Numbered from the stretch's first letter, positions 1 through 8,604 are shown. The stretch is 21,456 bases of DNA from JBALVO01 sp036961445 (GCA_036961445.1 JBALVO010000060.1:1-21456); one strand, 5' to 3'. Program-made: numbers and translations. Notes: generated by a model from the sequence alone, not told the origin.

Positions 1-966
1 GAAGTCACCTTCAAGGACTGGTGCAAACCCCTGTCCATGCGCCGCTCAGAGGTCGAAGTGATACGCAACATCCCCTATGGCCCGGGCGGTGTGCGCCAAC
101 AACTGGATATTTACCGACCGCGGTTTATTCCGGCAGGCGGCTGTCCGGTATTGCTGCAAATACATGGCGGCGCCTGGATGCTCGGTGACAAAGGCGGTCA
201 AGCCCTGCCCTTGATGTATGAACTGGCCAGCCGGGGATGGATCTGTGTGGCCGCCAATTATCGCTTGAGCCCCAGCGTTGGCTTCCCCACTCACCTGCTC
301 GATTGTAAATCCGCCCTGTGCTGGATTCGGGAAAACGGTCAGGAATACGGCATGAACCCCGACTTTGTCGCAGTTACCGGTGGTTCCGCCGGCGGCCATC
401 TGGCGGCCCTGATGGGTCTTACCGCCAACCGGCCCGAACTGCAGCGCGACCACCCGGACACGGACACTTCTGTGCAGGCCTGTATTCCATTTTATGGCGT
501 CTACGACATGCTGGTACGTGACAAGCAACACCCCAACCGCCAGGTATACGAGCGCTTCCTCGCCGGCAAGGTGATGTATGAATCAGTGCAGGAGAATCCC
601 GGGCTGTGGGACCTGGCTTCGCCGGTAATGCAAATACATGCGGATATAGCCCCCTTTATGGTGCTGCACGGCACCCATGACAGCCTGGCACTGGTCAGCG
701 AGGGGCGCGTGTTCAACCAGAAATTACGCGAAACCTCCAACAGCCCGGTAGTCTATGTAGAGATGCCCGGAGCAGAACACGCCTGGGAAACCGTGCACTC
801 CCTGCGCACCGAACACACGATAAACGGCGTACACCGTTTCCTGGAGTGGGCCCGCGCCGCCAATACTGCCCGATCGGCAAGCCCCACATCCGACGCAACT
901 TCACCTGGCGTCGAGCCCGCGGGCGATAGCTCAAGAAGCGAAGAACTATCCCTGACTACGGCTTAA
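1..966 (+). CDS. alpha/beta hydrolase (carboxylesterase-like), 5' end cut by window edge
   Basis: This is a serine hydrolase of the BD-FAE/hormone-sensitive-lipase-like esterase group, expected to cleave carboxylic ester bonds; the substrate cannot be told. Numbering from the ATG at 37, the oxyanion-hole motif HGGAW is at residues 43-47, the nucleophile elbow GGSAGG places Ser at 117, and Asp215 (HGTHDS) and His248 (GAEHAW) complete the triad. The frame is open without a stop from base 1 to the ATG at 37, and that ATG has no clear ribosome site, so the true start probably lies outside the window and the visible protein is the C-terminal 321 residues. The last 40 or so residues are a low-complexity Ser/Thr/Ala-rich tail outside the fold. 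It converges on the next hydrolase with 21 bases between stops. The fold call is firm; the substrate is unknown. Confidence 0.85.
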   Translation, partial: EVTFKDWCKPLSMRRSEVEVIRNIPYGPGGVRQQLDIYRPRFIPAGGCPVLLQIHGGAWMLGDKGGQALPLMYELASRGWICVAANYRLSPSVGFPTHLLDCKSALCWIRENGQEYGMNPDFVAVTGGSAGGHLAALMGLTANRPELQRDHPDTDTSVQACIPFYGVYDMLVRDKQHPNRQVYERFLAGKVMYESVQENPGLWDLASPVMQIHADIAPFMVLHGTHDSLALVSEGRVFNQKLRETSNSPVVYVEMPGAEHAWETVHSLRTEHTINGVHRFLEWARAANTARSASPTSDATSPGVEPAGDSSRSEELSLTTA

Positions 967-990
967 CTACCCCAGGGGCGGTAGCGGTTA
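964..990. terminator. possible hairpin between convergent hydrolase genes
   Basis: The 21 bases between the two convergent stop codons hold CTACC (967-971) and GGTAG (980-984), with an alternative CCCC/GGGG pairing inside. The outer TAAC (964-967) and GTTA (987-990) can extend the stem with a bulge. There is no following T-tract on either strand, so a role as a shared terminator is only inferred from its position. Confidence 0.25.
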
Positions 991-1830
991 TATCGCTGTC
1001 GTCCTCTGGTTACACCAGGCCAATACTTCAGCAAATATTTCGCGCTGCTCTGGCTCATTAAAAATCTCGTGATAGAGGCCGGGATAGATCTTCAGCGTTT
1101 TATCACTGGAGCTTATATGCTCATACAGGAAGCGCGAGCCCTCAGCTGCTGCCATGGCATCATCACCCCCATGCAAGAGCAACATGGGCAGAGTGATTTG
1201 TGGCGCTTTGGACTGCACGATATTCATTGCCTTGAACAACTCAGATACCTTACGGGCGGTCATCTTGCCGTGAAATACCAGCGGATCATTCACATAATTA
1301 TCTACCACCGCCGGATCCCGGCTAACGCCATTGGCATCCAGCTGTAAAACACCGGTTTTGGGCAGCACTTTGGAGAGGAAGCGGATAATAAACATCTGCA
1401 CTGCGCCGGGCTCTATGTCGGTCTTGATGGCCGGACCCGAGAGGATGCAGCCGAGAAAATCCTGCTGGTGCTGTAGCAAATAATAGCTGCTAATCAGCCC
1501 GCCCATACTGTGCCCCAACAAAATTTGCGCCACGCCAGAAAAATCGACTGTAAGCCGCTGGTGGTAGATATCCAGGGTTTCCAGATAGTCCTCAAAGCAC
1601 TCAATGAAGCCAGGGGTACCGGCTGACCTGCCATGCCCGGTGTGATCCAGCCCTGCAACGGCATAGTTATGTTCAGTCAGGTATTGAGCGAGGTGTTGAT
1701 AACGGGCGCAGTGCTCCCCGGCACCGTGTACCAGCAAAATCACCGCTCTGGGTTGCGTATCCGGCTGCCAATACTGGTAGTAGGTGTCCAGGCTCCTGGC
1801 ACCTGGAAAGCTGCCATTGCGCGTTTTCAT
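988..1830 (-). CDS. alpha/beta hydrolase, monoacylglycerol lipase type
   Basis: This 280-residue cytoplasmic-looking hydrolase belongs to the monoacylglycerol lipase/lysophospholipase group (COG2267-like). It would release fatty acid from monoacylglycerol or lysolipid. The HGAGEH oxyanion motif is at 35-40, the elbow GHSMGG at 106-111 (Ser108), the acid at Asp224 (HGGDD) and the base at His254 (GLYHEIFNE, a typical ending of this family). The length is normal and there is no signal peptide. The ATG at 1830 overlaps the TGA of the upstream hydrolase as ATGA, and a GGAG lies seven bases before it inside the upstream gene, so the pair is very likely translationally coupled. A lipase next to a second esterase and a few kilobases from a beta-oxidation operon suggests supply of fatty acids, but that link is inference. 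Confidence 0.88.
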   Translation of the reverse strand: MKTRNGSFPGARSLDTYYQYWQPDTQPRAVILLVHGAGEHCARYQHLAQYLTEHNYAVAGLDHTGHGRSAGTPGFIECFEDYLETLDIYHQRLTVDFSGVAQILLGHSMGGLISSYYLLQHQQDFLGCILSGPAIKTDIEPGAVQMFIIRFLSKVLPKTGVLQLDANGVSRDPAVVDNYVNDPLVFHGKMTARKVSELFKAMNIVQSKAPQITLPMLLLHGGDDAMAAAEGSRFLYEHISSSDKTLKIYPGLYHEIFNEPEQREIFAEVLAWCNQRTTAI

Positions 1831-2903
1831 ACGACCGCTCCAGAAGAAGCAGCCGCATCTGCTTGCGCTATAAATTTCTCGATTTCGTCCCAGGCTTCCC
1901 GCGCTTCAGACAATTGCGGATTAAACATATGCCATACATGCACCACATGAACCCAACTCTGGAAGCGCGCCGGCGAGCCGGCTGCTGCTGCGCGATTGGC
2001 ATAGCGCCTGCCATCGTCAAACAGCAGTTCCGACTCACTGGCATGCACCAATGTAGGAGGTAATCCCGAAAGATCACCAAACACCGGTGACAATAGCGGG
2101 CTGCGCGGTGTCATCCGGTTCTGGAACCAGATGAACCACCACAACAGGGGCTTGGGTATCATCGCCATGCCTTTAAACATGGGACCTAACATAGCGTCAG
2201 TCTCCATGTTGTGTTTCAGACTGGGTGAGCCGAAGGTTGCGTCTGTCGCCGGCGACAACGCTACGGCGGCATCCGGCTGGCGCAGGCCCTGGTCCCGTAC
2301 CCAGGCAATCAAGGACAGCGTCAGATTGCCCCCGGCAGAATCCCCTGCTACATACACCTTGTCCGCCGCTAGTGGCCCGTCAGGGCCATTGAGCAGCAGC
2401 CATTTATAGGTACTGCGACAATCTTCAATACCTGCCATACGCGAGTGTTCCGGCATGAGGCGATAGTCGATCGCCAACACCGCGGCATTGGCGACCTGTG
2501 AAAATTTGCTGGTGATATTGCGATGGCTCGTGGGACTCCCCATTACGAAAGCACCACCATGAATATAAAGTACCCGCCGCGCACTGTCGGCGCCAGGGGC
2601 CAACACCCATTCCGCCTTGACGCCCGCGGCATCTACCGGGGTGATGATCGCGTGAAAATCCTGTGTTTGTGAAACACTGTCCATGTATTGTCGCATCATG
2701 GCCAGTCGCTGGCGTCGCGGCACACGGCGCAACGGACCCATACCCACATCCAGAGACGCCTCAACTGCGTCGTGCTCATCAGTACGGGCATGGCCAGTAT
2801 TAAAACTTTGCCCCAGTGGCGTGTCGTACTGACCAAGATCCTGCCCACGCAGATGAAAAACCGTGACTAGCACCACTATCACCAGCACCAAAAGAAACCA
2901 CAT
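1827..2903 (-). CDS. membrane-anchored alpha/beta hydrolase of the HSL / family IV esterase group
   Basis: This 358-residue protein begins with a hydrophobic stretch (residues 2-17) that should act as an uncleaved anchor or signal, followed by an esterase domain. HGGAF is at 115-119 and the elbow GDSAGG at 187-192 with Ser189. The acid position of the family is Glu292 (the residue before LLFDDG), and the base is His322 or His325 in HVVHVWH. The frame is open upstream to 3110, but that extension would overlap the start of hppA, has no typical esterase sequence and would bury the hydrophobic N-terminus. I therefore choose ATG 2903, preceded by GGGAG. Glu instead of the more common Asp as acid occurs in this family. 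The stop overlaps the next gene by ATGA, so the two hydrolases form one transcript divergent from hppA. Confidence 0.85.
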   Translation of the reverse strand: MWFLLVLVIVVLVTVFHLRGQDLGQYDTPLGQSFNTGHARTDEHDAVEASLDVGMGPLRRVPRRQRLAMMRQYMDSVSQTQDFHAIITPVDAAGVKAEWVLAPGADSARRVLYIHGGAFVMGSPTSHRNITSKFSQVANAAVLAIDYRLMPEHSRMAGIEDCRSTYKWLLLNGPDGPLAADKVYVAGDSAGGNLTLSLIAWVRDQGLRQPDAAVALSPATDATFGSPSLKHNMETDAMLGPMFKGMAMIPKPLLWWFIWFQNRMTPRSPLLSPVFGDLSGLPPTLVHASESELLFDDGRRYANRAAAAGSPARFQSWVHVVHVWHMFNPQLSEAREAWDEIEKFIAQADAAASSGAVV

Positions 2904-3091
2904 CACATCCACACTCCCGAAAAAATAACTAACCGCTCTACATTTGTTAAAACAGGTGCGAATCATACAAGAATGCAGGTTCTTTACACCAAAAACTGTT
3001 GCCGTGGTTATCGCGAGGGTTCCGCTGTCACTCTCTGGCGAAGTTAGGTAGCATGCAAGGACTCCTTTAATAATAAAACCTGGAGTCAGCA

Positions 3092-5235
3092 ATGACTGAA
3101 TATCTCGCAATACCCCCTCTGCTGGGCCTCGCCGGCCTGGCCGTCGCTTTTATCATTTATCACATCATGAGTCGCCACAACCATGGCGACGGAGTAGTGA
3201 AGAAGATTGGCGACCAGATACAACTCGGCGCCATGGTCTTCATGCACCGGGAGTACAAAATGCTGGGGCTTTTCGCCCTGGTGCTGCTGGTAGCCATCTT
3301 CGTATCGCCTCTGGGCTTCAATACCGCCATTGCCTTTTTAGTGGGCGCAGTGTCATCCGCTACCGCCGGCTACCTGGGCATGTTCGCCGCCACCAAAGCC
3401 AATGTTCGCACTGCAGTAGCAGCCCACAATCACGGCCAGAGTGAGGCCTTATCCATAGCCTTTTACGGCGGATCCGTGATGGGCTTATTAGTCGCCTCAC
3501 TGGGCCTGCTCGGGCTCGGCGGACTGTACTGGTACTTCGGCGGAGATCCGGCAACCGCCCACGCCATTCACGGCTTTGGTATGGGGGCTTCCACGGTAGC
3601 CCTGTTCTCCCGGGTCGGTGGGGGTATTTTTACCAAGAGCGCTGACGTTGGCGCCGACCTGGTAGGCAAGATAGAAGCGGGTATTCCCGAGGACGACCCT
3701 CGCAACCCCGGAGTCATCGCCGACAACGTGGGAGACAATGTGGGGGATATCGCCGGTATGGGCTCGGATATTTTTGAGTCTTACTGCGGCGCCATGATCG
3801 CCTGCATCGCCATCGCCTCCACCATGGCCATGGAGATCCGGTCAGGCATGATGTTCCTGCCGCTGGCCTTGGCCAGTATCGGCTTACTGGCATCAATCTG
3901 TGGCATCGGTATCGTGCGTGCCAGATCGCATGCCGCTCCCGAGGCCGCCCTGCGCGCAGGTACCCTGCTAGCTCCAGTGCTATTTGCTATCGTCGCCTGG
4001 TTCCTGATTCAAGCCATGGGCCTGCCCTCCAATATCTGGTGGTCGGTGGTCAGTGGCGCTGTGGGCGGTGTCGCTATCGGTCTCATTACCGAGTACTACA
4101 CCGGTGGCGCGCCGGTGCGCAGAATTGCCAAGTCCGGTGAAACCGGTCCGGCCACAGTGATGATCACCGGCCTGGCAGTAGGCATGCAATCCGTTGTACT
4201 GCCGGTGCTTTGCCTCGCCACCATCATTTTTGTGTCGACGGAGCTGTCCGGCCTGTACGGTGTGGGTATTGCCGCGGTGGGCATGCTGGCAACTGTCGGC
4301 ATCACCATGGCCATCGACGCCTATGGCCCGGTGGCTGATAACGCCGGTGGTATCGCTGAAATGGCCGGCATGGGAGCAGAGACCCGTGCAATTACTGACG
4401 GCCTGGACGAAGTGGGTAACACCACTGCTGCTATCGGCAAGGGCTTTGCCATCGGCGCTGCTGCGCTGGCGGCCCTGGCAATTATTGCCGCCTACGTGGA
4501 AACCGTGCAGGTGCACAATACAGGCTTCTCTCTGGAAATAACCAACCCCACGGTGTTGGTAGGCATGTTCATCGGCGGCACCATACCCTTCCTTATCGCC
4601 GCCATTACTATGACCGCGGTGGGCGAGGCGGCCTTCGATATGATCAATGAAATCCGCCGCCAGTTCCGGGAGATCCCGGGATTACTGGAGGGTAACGCAG
4701 AACCCGATACGGCCAAGTGTGTCGATATCGCTACCACCGCCGCCCTGCGCCGCATGATTCTGCCCGGCGCGATCGCGGTTCTGGCCCCGGTTGTTGTGGG
4801 CTTCGGCCTGGGCGCTGCCTCACTCGGCGGCATGCTCGCTGGAGCTTTGCTGGCCTGTGTGCTCATGGCGCTGATGATGGCNNNNNNNNNNNNNNNNNNN
4901 NNNNNNNNNNNNNNNNNNNNNNNNNNNNNNNNNNNNNNNNNNNNNNNNNNNNNNNNNNNNNNNNNNNNNNNNNNNNNNNNNGCGGCATGCTCGCTGGAGC
5001 TTTGCTGGCCTGTGTGCTCATGGCGCTGATGATGGCCAACGCTGGCGGCGCTTGGGACAATGCCAAAAAATACGTGGAAAAAGGCAACCTGGGTGGCAAA
5101 GGCTCCGACACACACTCCGCCGTGGTGGTAGGCGATACCGTAGGCGATCCCTTCAAGGACACGTCAGGCCCTGCCATGAATATTTTGATCAACGTGATGG
5201 CTATCGTAAGTCTGGTAATAGCACCTCTGCTGTAA
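3092..5235 (+). CDS. hppA: membrane-bound ion-translocating pyrophosphatase (interrupted by assembly gap)
   Basis: This integral membrane enzyme couples hydrolysis of pyrophosphate to pumping of H+ or Na+. That removes the PPi made by acyl-CoA synthetases and biosynthesis. The signature DVGADLVGK is at 185-193, followed by the Asp-rich DNVGDNVGDIAGMGSD loop at 211-226, and the C-terminal loop has DNAKKY and GDTVGDPFKDTSGP. GNTTAAIGK (442-450) carries Ala and Gly where K+-independent enzymes have Lys and Thr, which points to the K+-dependent class. The membrane Glu is in the FESY position (229), as in many Na+-PPases, so Na+ pumping is possible but unproven. The frame is split by 100 N at 4882-4981 with identical 55-base flanks. 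Removing the N run and one flank copy leaves one in-frame gene of 662 residues, the normal size. A GGAG lies just before the ATG. Confidence 0.95.
4827..5036. repeat. 55-base identical flanks around a gap (assembly overlap, not a real repeat)
   Basis: Bases 4827-4881 and 4982-5036 are identical over exactly 55 positions and abut the N run on either side. Both copies encode the same hppA residues (GMLAGALLACVLMALMM) in the same frame. 55 is a k-mer size commonly used by de Bruijn assemblers, whose neighbouring contigs overlap by k. The two copies are best read as one sequence. Confidence 0.93.
4882..4981. other. assembly gap, 100 N
   Basis: This is a run of exactly 100 N inside hppA. Because the contig ends overlap, the gap is probably of zero or negative true length; no hppA sequence appears to be missing. 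Confidence 0.97.
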
Positions 5236-5283
5236 TCAGGCTAGCGCACACAGTTTTGCCAATTTAACAGCCCGGCGTACGCG

Positions 5284-6417
5284 TCAAGCCAGTACGCTGC
5301 GGCTGATCAACTCTTTCATAATCTCGCTGGTACCGCCATAAATACGCTGTACCCGCGCATCAACGAATGCGCGGGATACACCGTACTCACGCATATAACC
5401 GTAACCACCGTAAAGCTGCAGGCAGGTATCGGCTACGCGCCCCTGCATTTCAGTAGCGGAAACCTTGGCCATGCTGGCCGTGGCGGCATCCAGCGAACCC
5501 TGCTGCAACAGGACTTTGCACTCTTCCACAAAGGAGCGATGAATGCGGATATCAGTCGCCACTTCTGCCAACTTGAACCTGGTGTTCTGCAGTTCTGCGA
5601 TTGGCGCACCGAAGGCTTTGCGCTCTTTTACGTATTGCACGGTGGCGGCCAACACACCTTCGGCGGCAGCGACGGCACCGATAGCCAAAGCCACACGCTC
5701 GCGCTGTAATTCACCCATCAAAACGGCAAAGCCGCGATCCAGCTCGCCCAGAATAGCGCTGGCAGGAACACGCACGTCCTGGAAAAATAACTCTGAGGTA
5801 TCGCTGGCATGCAGGCCTATTTTTTCCAGGTTGCGACCCCGTTGAAACCCCGGTGTATTGGTGTCCACCAGAAACAGTGTCGTGCCTTTAGCGCCGGATA
5901 CTTCCAGGTTGGTGCGAGCCACCAGGATCACCAGGTCGCAGTGTTGCCCGTTAGTAATGAAAGTCTTGGAGCCGTTGATAATGTAATCGTCGCCATCGCG
6001 CTTTGCTGTCGTGCGCACACCCTGCAAGTCGCTGCCTGCACCCGGTTCCGTCATTGCGACCGCGCCCACGCATCCGCCACTCACCATTTTTGGCAAGTAA
6101 TGTTGTTTCTGTTGCTCCGTGCCATTATTCAGGATGTAGTGCGCCACGATATCCGAATGCACTGTTATCGGGCCGCCCACCGCTCCACAGTTGGCTCGGC
6201 TGAATTCCTCCATTATCACCATGGAAAACTCGAAATCGGTGCCAAAGCCACCATAGGTTTCCGGAATATCTACGCACAGCAGGCCCTGCTCCCCCAGGTC
6301 GCTCCACAACTGCCTGGGGAAGATCTCATCCTTTTCCCATTGCTCGTAATTGGGTATGACTTGAGTTTCGACAAAGCGCTTTACGTTATCCCGAAACAAT
6401 TCCAGTTCTTCGTTCAT
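5284..6417 (-). CDS. acyl-CoA dehydrogenase, long-chain (LCAD) type
   Basis: This FAD enzyme makes the first, trans-2,3-double-bond-forming step of beta-oxidation and passes electrons to ETF. The N-terminal helical domain covers residues 1-115. The middle beta domain has TEPGAGSDL (123-131) and NGSKTFITN (148-156), and the C-terminal helical domain ends VQRIYGGTSEIMKELISR, very like mammalian LCAD. The residue equivalent to the medium-chain catalytic Glu is Gly361. Glu240 in LQRER is at the LCAD/isovaleryl-CoA dehydrogenase base position, so the enzyme should be active and suited to long or branched acyl-CoA. The open frame starts at 6441, but AGGAG at 6426-6430 sits eight bases before ATG 6417, which gives 377 residues. 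It is the last gene of the minus-strand operon and converges on hppA with 48 bases between stops; no clear terminator hairpin is seen there. Confidence 0.92.
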   Translation of the reverse strand: MNEELELFRDNVKRFVETQVIPNYEQWEKDEIFPRQLWSDLGEQGLLCVDIPETYGGFGTDFEFSMVIMEEFSRANCGAVGGPITVHSDIVAHYILNNGTEQQKQHYLPKMVSGGCVGAVAMTEPGAGSDLQGVRTTAKRDGDDYIINGSKTFITNGQHCDLVILVARTNLEVSGAKGTTLFLVDTNTPGFQRGRNLEKIGLHASDTSELFFQDVRVPASAILGELDRGFAVLMGELQRERVALAIGAVAAAEGVLAATVQYVKERKAFGAPIAELQNTRFKLAEVATDIRIHRSFVEECKVLLQQGSLDAATASMAKVSATEMQGRVADTCLQLYGGYGYMREYGVSRAFVDARVQRIYGGTSEIMKELISRSVLA

Positions 6418-6502
6418 AAAAATTTCTCCTCTAGGAAACAAGGACGAGCCCCTGCCTTATACCAGAGAGCACCGTTCCCCTTAGCATATGTGCAAAGCCA
6501 GC

Positions 6503-6904
6503 TTAAACGACGACCAATGCCTCTCCGATTAAAGTCTGTTCACCGCTGGCTTTAACCGCCTGTATTTCACAACGCGCCAGTGTTTCACCATCACGTTCGA
6601 TTAACTCTACCACCTTACCCGAACAGCTTATTGCATCCTGCAGCTGGGTGATGGCAGCAAAACGATTGCCAAACTTGCGCAAACTCGCCTGGGGCTGCCA
6701 ATTAGTCAACATGCGAGCCAGATACGCCATCGATAACATGCCATGGGCAAAAACATCGGGCATACCCGCTGTTTTTGCGAAATCAGAATCGATGTGAATC
6801 GGATTGTGATCACCAGACGCACCAGCATACAGAGCCAGCGTAAAGCGACTGATGGGCGCAAGCTCCAGGGCCGGAATTTGCGTACCTACTTGAATACCAG
6901 ACAT
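6503..6904 (-). CDS. MaoC-like (R)-specific enoyl-CoA hydratase, catalytic hot-dog half
   Basis: This single hot-dog-fold protein of 133 residues hydrates trans-2-enoyl-CoA to the (3R)-hydroxyacyl-CoA. The hydratase-2 motif is present with Asp32 and His37 in GDHNPIH, the five-residue spacing of the catalytic pair in MFE-2 hydratases. It is followed by FAHGMLSMAYLARML (52-66), the loop and helix that line the acyl pocket. It lies 12 bases after the stop of a second hot-dog gene that lacks this pair. The two are most likely subunits of one heteromeric hydratase, as described for split MaoC pairs such as HadAB or ChsH1-ChsH2. The ATG at 6904 has a purine-rich stretch upstream inside the short spacer. 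The hydratase call is firm; the partnership is inferred from adjacency. Confidence 0.88.
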   Translation of the reverse strand: MSGIQVGTQIPALELAPISRFTLALYAGASGDHNPIHIDSDFAKTAGMPDVFAHGMLSMAYLARMLTNWQPQASLRKFGNRFAAITQLQDAISCSGKVVELIERDGETLARCEIQAVKASGEQTLIGEALVVV

Positions 6905-6916
6905 AACTTGTACTCC

Positions 6917-7360
6917 CTAGCCGTTGCGCTGTACGAGGGTGCTAGTGGCTTTGGCCACCTGGTCTCCCTGTTGATTGCTATAGGTGTTCTCCATCACTAC
7001 AAAATCCAGAGCACCCCCCTTCTTGTCAAAGATGTCGACGATACGGCTGGTGACCGTGATGCTGTCTCCGGCACAAATTGACGCAAAATATTCAAACTCC
7101 TGGCTACCGTGCAATATCCGTGCAATATCCATCTTTAACAGATCAAGCACTGGCAGTAACTCTGTTCCCTCCATGTCTAATACCATGGGAAACGTCGGGG
7201 GCGCCGGCAGCGCGCGATATCCTGCGGCCATGGCCGCTGCCTCATCCGTATATATAGGGTTGGTCTCACCAATAGCCTTGGCAAAAAATTGCAAACGGCC
7301 TTTTTCCACTGTTGCGGAAAATGCCGGAAACTCGTGGCCTATCTTGCTTTGATCCAACAT
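6917..7360 (-). CDS. MaoC N-terminal (FAS1-type) dehydratase-like subunit, non-catalytic hot-dog half
   Basis: This 147-residue hot-dog protein is of the MaoC_dehydrat_N kind. Where the catalytic hydratase motif would be, it reads GETNPIY, with Glu32 and Tyr37 in place of Asp and His, so by itself it should not hydrate. In two-domain MFE-2-type hydratases the N-terminal hot-dog has lost the catalytic residues and forms the acyl-binding half. This gene seems to be that half as a free subunit, paired with the catalytic gene 12 bases downstream. The frame could begin at a GTG at 7363, but AGGAG lies six bases before ATG 7360, so I use the ATG. It overlaps the thiolase stop by one base (TGATG), which implies coupled translation. 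Confidence 0.85.
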   Translation of the reverse strand: MLDQSKIGHEFPAFSATVEKGRLQFFAKAIGETNPIYTDEAAAMAAGYRALPAPPTFPMVLDMEGTELLPVLDLLKMDIARILHGSQEFEYFASICAGDSITVTSRIVDIFDKKGGALDFVVMENTYSNQQGDQVAKATSTLVQRNG

Positions 7361-8532
7361 CACAATCTCCTGTACATCGTAACGACTGCGGCACCACCCA
7401 GGCCCAGGTTATGTTGCAGTGCCACCCTGGCACCTGCTACCTGCCGCTGACCAGCGGTGCCACGCAATTGATTAACCAGCTCATAGCACTGCGCCAGTCC
7501 AGTGGCGCCAATTGGGTGCCCTTTGGACATCAGGCCACCCGATGGGTTGACCACGAACTTACCGCCGTATGTGTTATCGCCGTTGTCTACAAAGGCTGTA
7601 GCCTCGCCCTCGGCGCAAAGGCCAAGCCCCTCGTAGGTAATGACTTCATTGGTAGTAAAACAATCGTGCAGCTCCACCACGTCTACGTCTTCTACTCCAA
7701 TGCCGGCCTGTTCATATACCTTGCTGGCAGCTCTGGCGGTCATGTCGGCACCGACCAGATTGATAGGATTATCCCAGGTAGCAGGTGTATCAGTAGCCAT
7801 AGCCTGGGCAATGATTTCAACGCCGTGCTTGATGCCGTGTTTAGCGGCAAAGGCTTCGCTGCAAACAACAGCGGCTCCAGCGCCACAGGTGGGCGGACAG
7901 CACATCAAGCGGGTTAGATAGTCCATATATAACACCGGAGCGGCCATTACCTCTTCCACCGTGAGCTCGCTAGTGAACAGAGCATTGGGATTAAGGGCCG
8001 CGTGATTGCGGGTCTTTACTGCCACTTTGGCGAACAGGTCAGCAGATGCGCCGTATTTTTCCATATAGTGGTGACCGGCGGCGCCGAAGCAACGCAGCGC
8101 CAATGGACCTTGCGGATATCCACCTTCGTCCAGTACATCCAGGAAGTTGGTGAAAGGCGACTCCCGGTCATCCCAATGCGACCCCAGGGCACCAGGCTGC
8201 ATTTCTTCAAAACCGAAAGCGAGGGCACACTCCACCGCACCCGACTGCACTGCCTGGCGCGCCATAAAGATAGCAGTGGATCCGGAGGAACAGTTGTTAT
8301 TCACATTCACCACGGGGATACCTGTCATAAACGCGCCATACAAGGCGTGCTGGCCACAGGTAGAGTCTCCGTAGATATAACTGCCATAGGCCTGCTCTAT
8401 TAAAGCTGAATTAATACCGGCCTCCGCAACGGCTCCCTTGATCGCTGTCGATGCCATTTCACGATAGGGCTTTTGCTGGCCGGGCTTGGCGAACTTGATC
8501 ATGTCGACCCCGGCCACTAGTGCTTTGTTCAT
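7360..8532 (-). CDS. SCP-x-type 3-oxoacyl-CoA thiolase
   Basis: The product is a thiolase that cleaves 3-oxoacyl-CoA with CoA, the last step of beta-oxidation. It closely resembles the thiolase domain of animal SCP-x, which acts on 2-methyl-branched (pristanoyl) and bile-acid-intermediate CoAs. The nucleophile is Cys81 in NVNNNCSSGSTA. ELHDCF is at 288-293, SKGHPIGATG at 336-345, and the C-terminus has QHNLGLGGA where classical thiolases have CxGxG. There is no SCP2 domain after it (390 residues). Two adjacent ATGs (8535, 8532) are possible; AGGAG is seven bases from the second and four from the first, so I use the second. No DUF35 Zn-ribbon/OB-fold partner, which often accompanies bacterial proteins of this group, is in the window. 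The gene lies between the SDR dehydrogenase and the hydratase genes. Confidence 0.92.
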   Translation of the reverse strand: MNKALVAGVDMIKFAKPGQQKPYREMASTAIKGAVAEAGINSALIEQAYGSYIYGDSTCGQHALYGAFMTGIPVVNVNNNCSSGSTAIFMARQAVQSGAVECALAFGFEEMQPGALGSHWDDRESPFTNFLDVLDEGGYPQGPLALRCFGAAGHHYMEKYGASADLFAKVAVKTRNHAALNPNALFTSELTVEEVMAAPVLYMDYLTRLMCCPPTCGAGAAVVCSEAFAAKHGIKHGVEIIAQAMATDTPATWDNPINLVGADMTARAASKVYEQAGIGVEDVDVVELHDCFTTNEVITYEGLGLCAEGEATAFVDNGDNTYGGKFVVNPSGGLMSKGHPIGATGLAQCYELVNQLRGTAGQRQVAGARVALQHNLGLGGAAVVTMYRRL

Positions 8533-8604
8533 CATTACTCTCCTGCTCTGGCTAGTTCTTTCTCATCCAATGGATCTTTACGTTTGCGCTGGGTTTGGCG
8601 CTAC

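Noticed and set aside
2904..3110. N-terminal extension of the HSL-type esterase by 69 residues
   Set aside because: It would overlap the hppA start, lacks family sequence, and the start at 2903 has a ribosome site and puts a clean hydrophobic anchor at the N-terminus.
4827..5036. A 55-base direct repeat flanking unknown DNA as a transposon target or tandem duplication
   Set aside because: The copies touch the N run on both sides, keep frame, and match the protein family only once; an assembly overlap explains it.
4492..5115. Long open frames antisense to hppA and to other genes
   Set aside because: They run through the N gap or lie opposite clear protein families, have no recognisable domains, and are expected shadows of GC-rich coding DNA.
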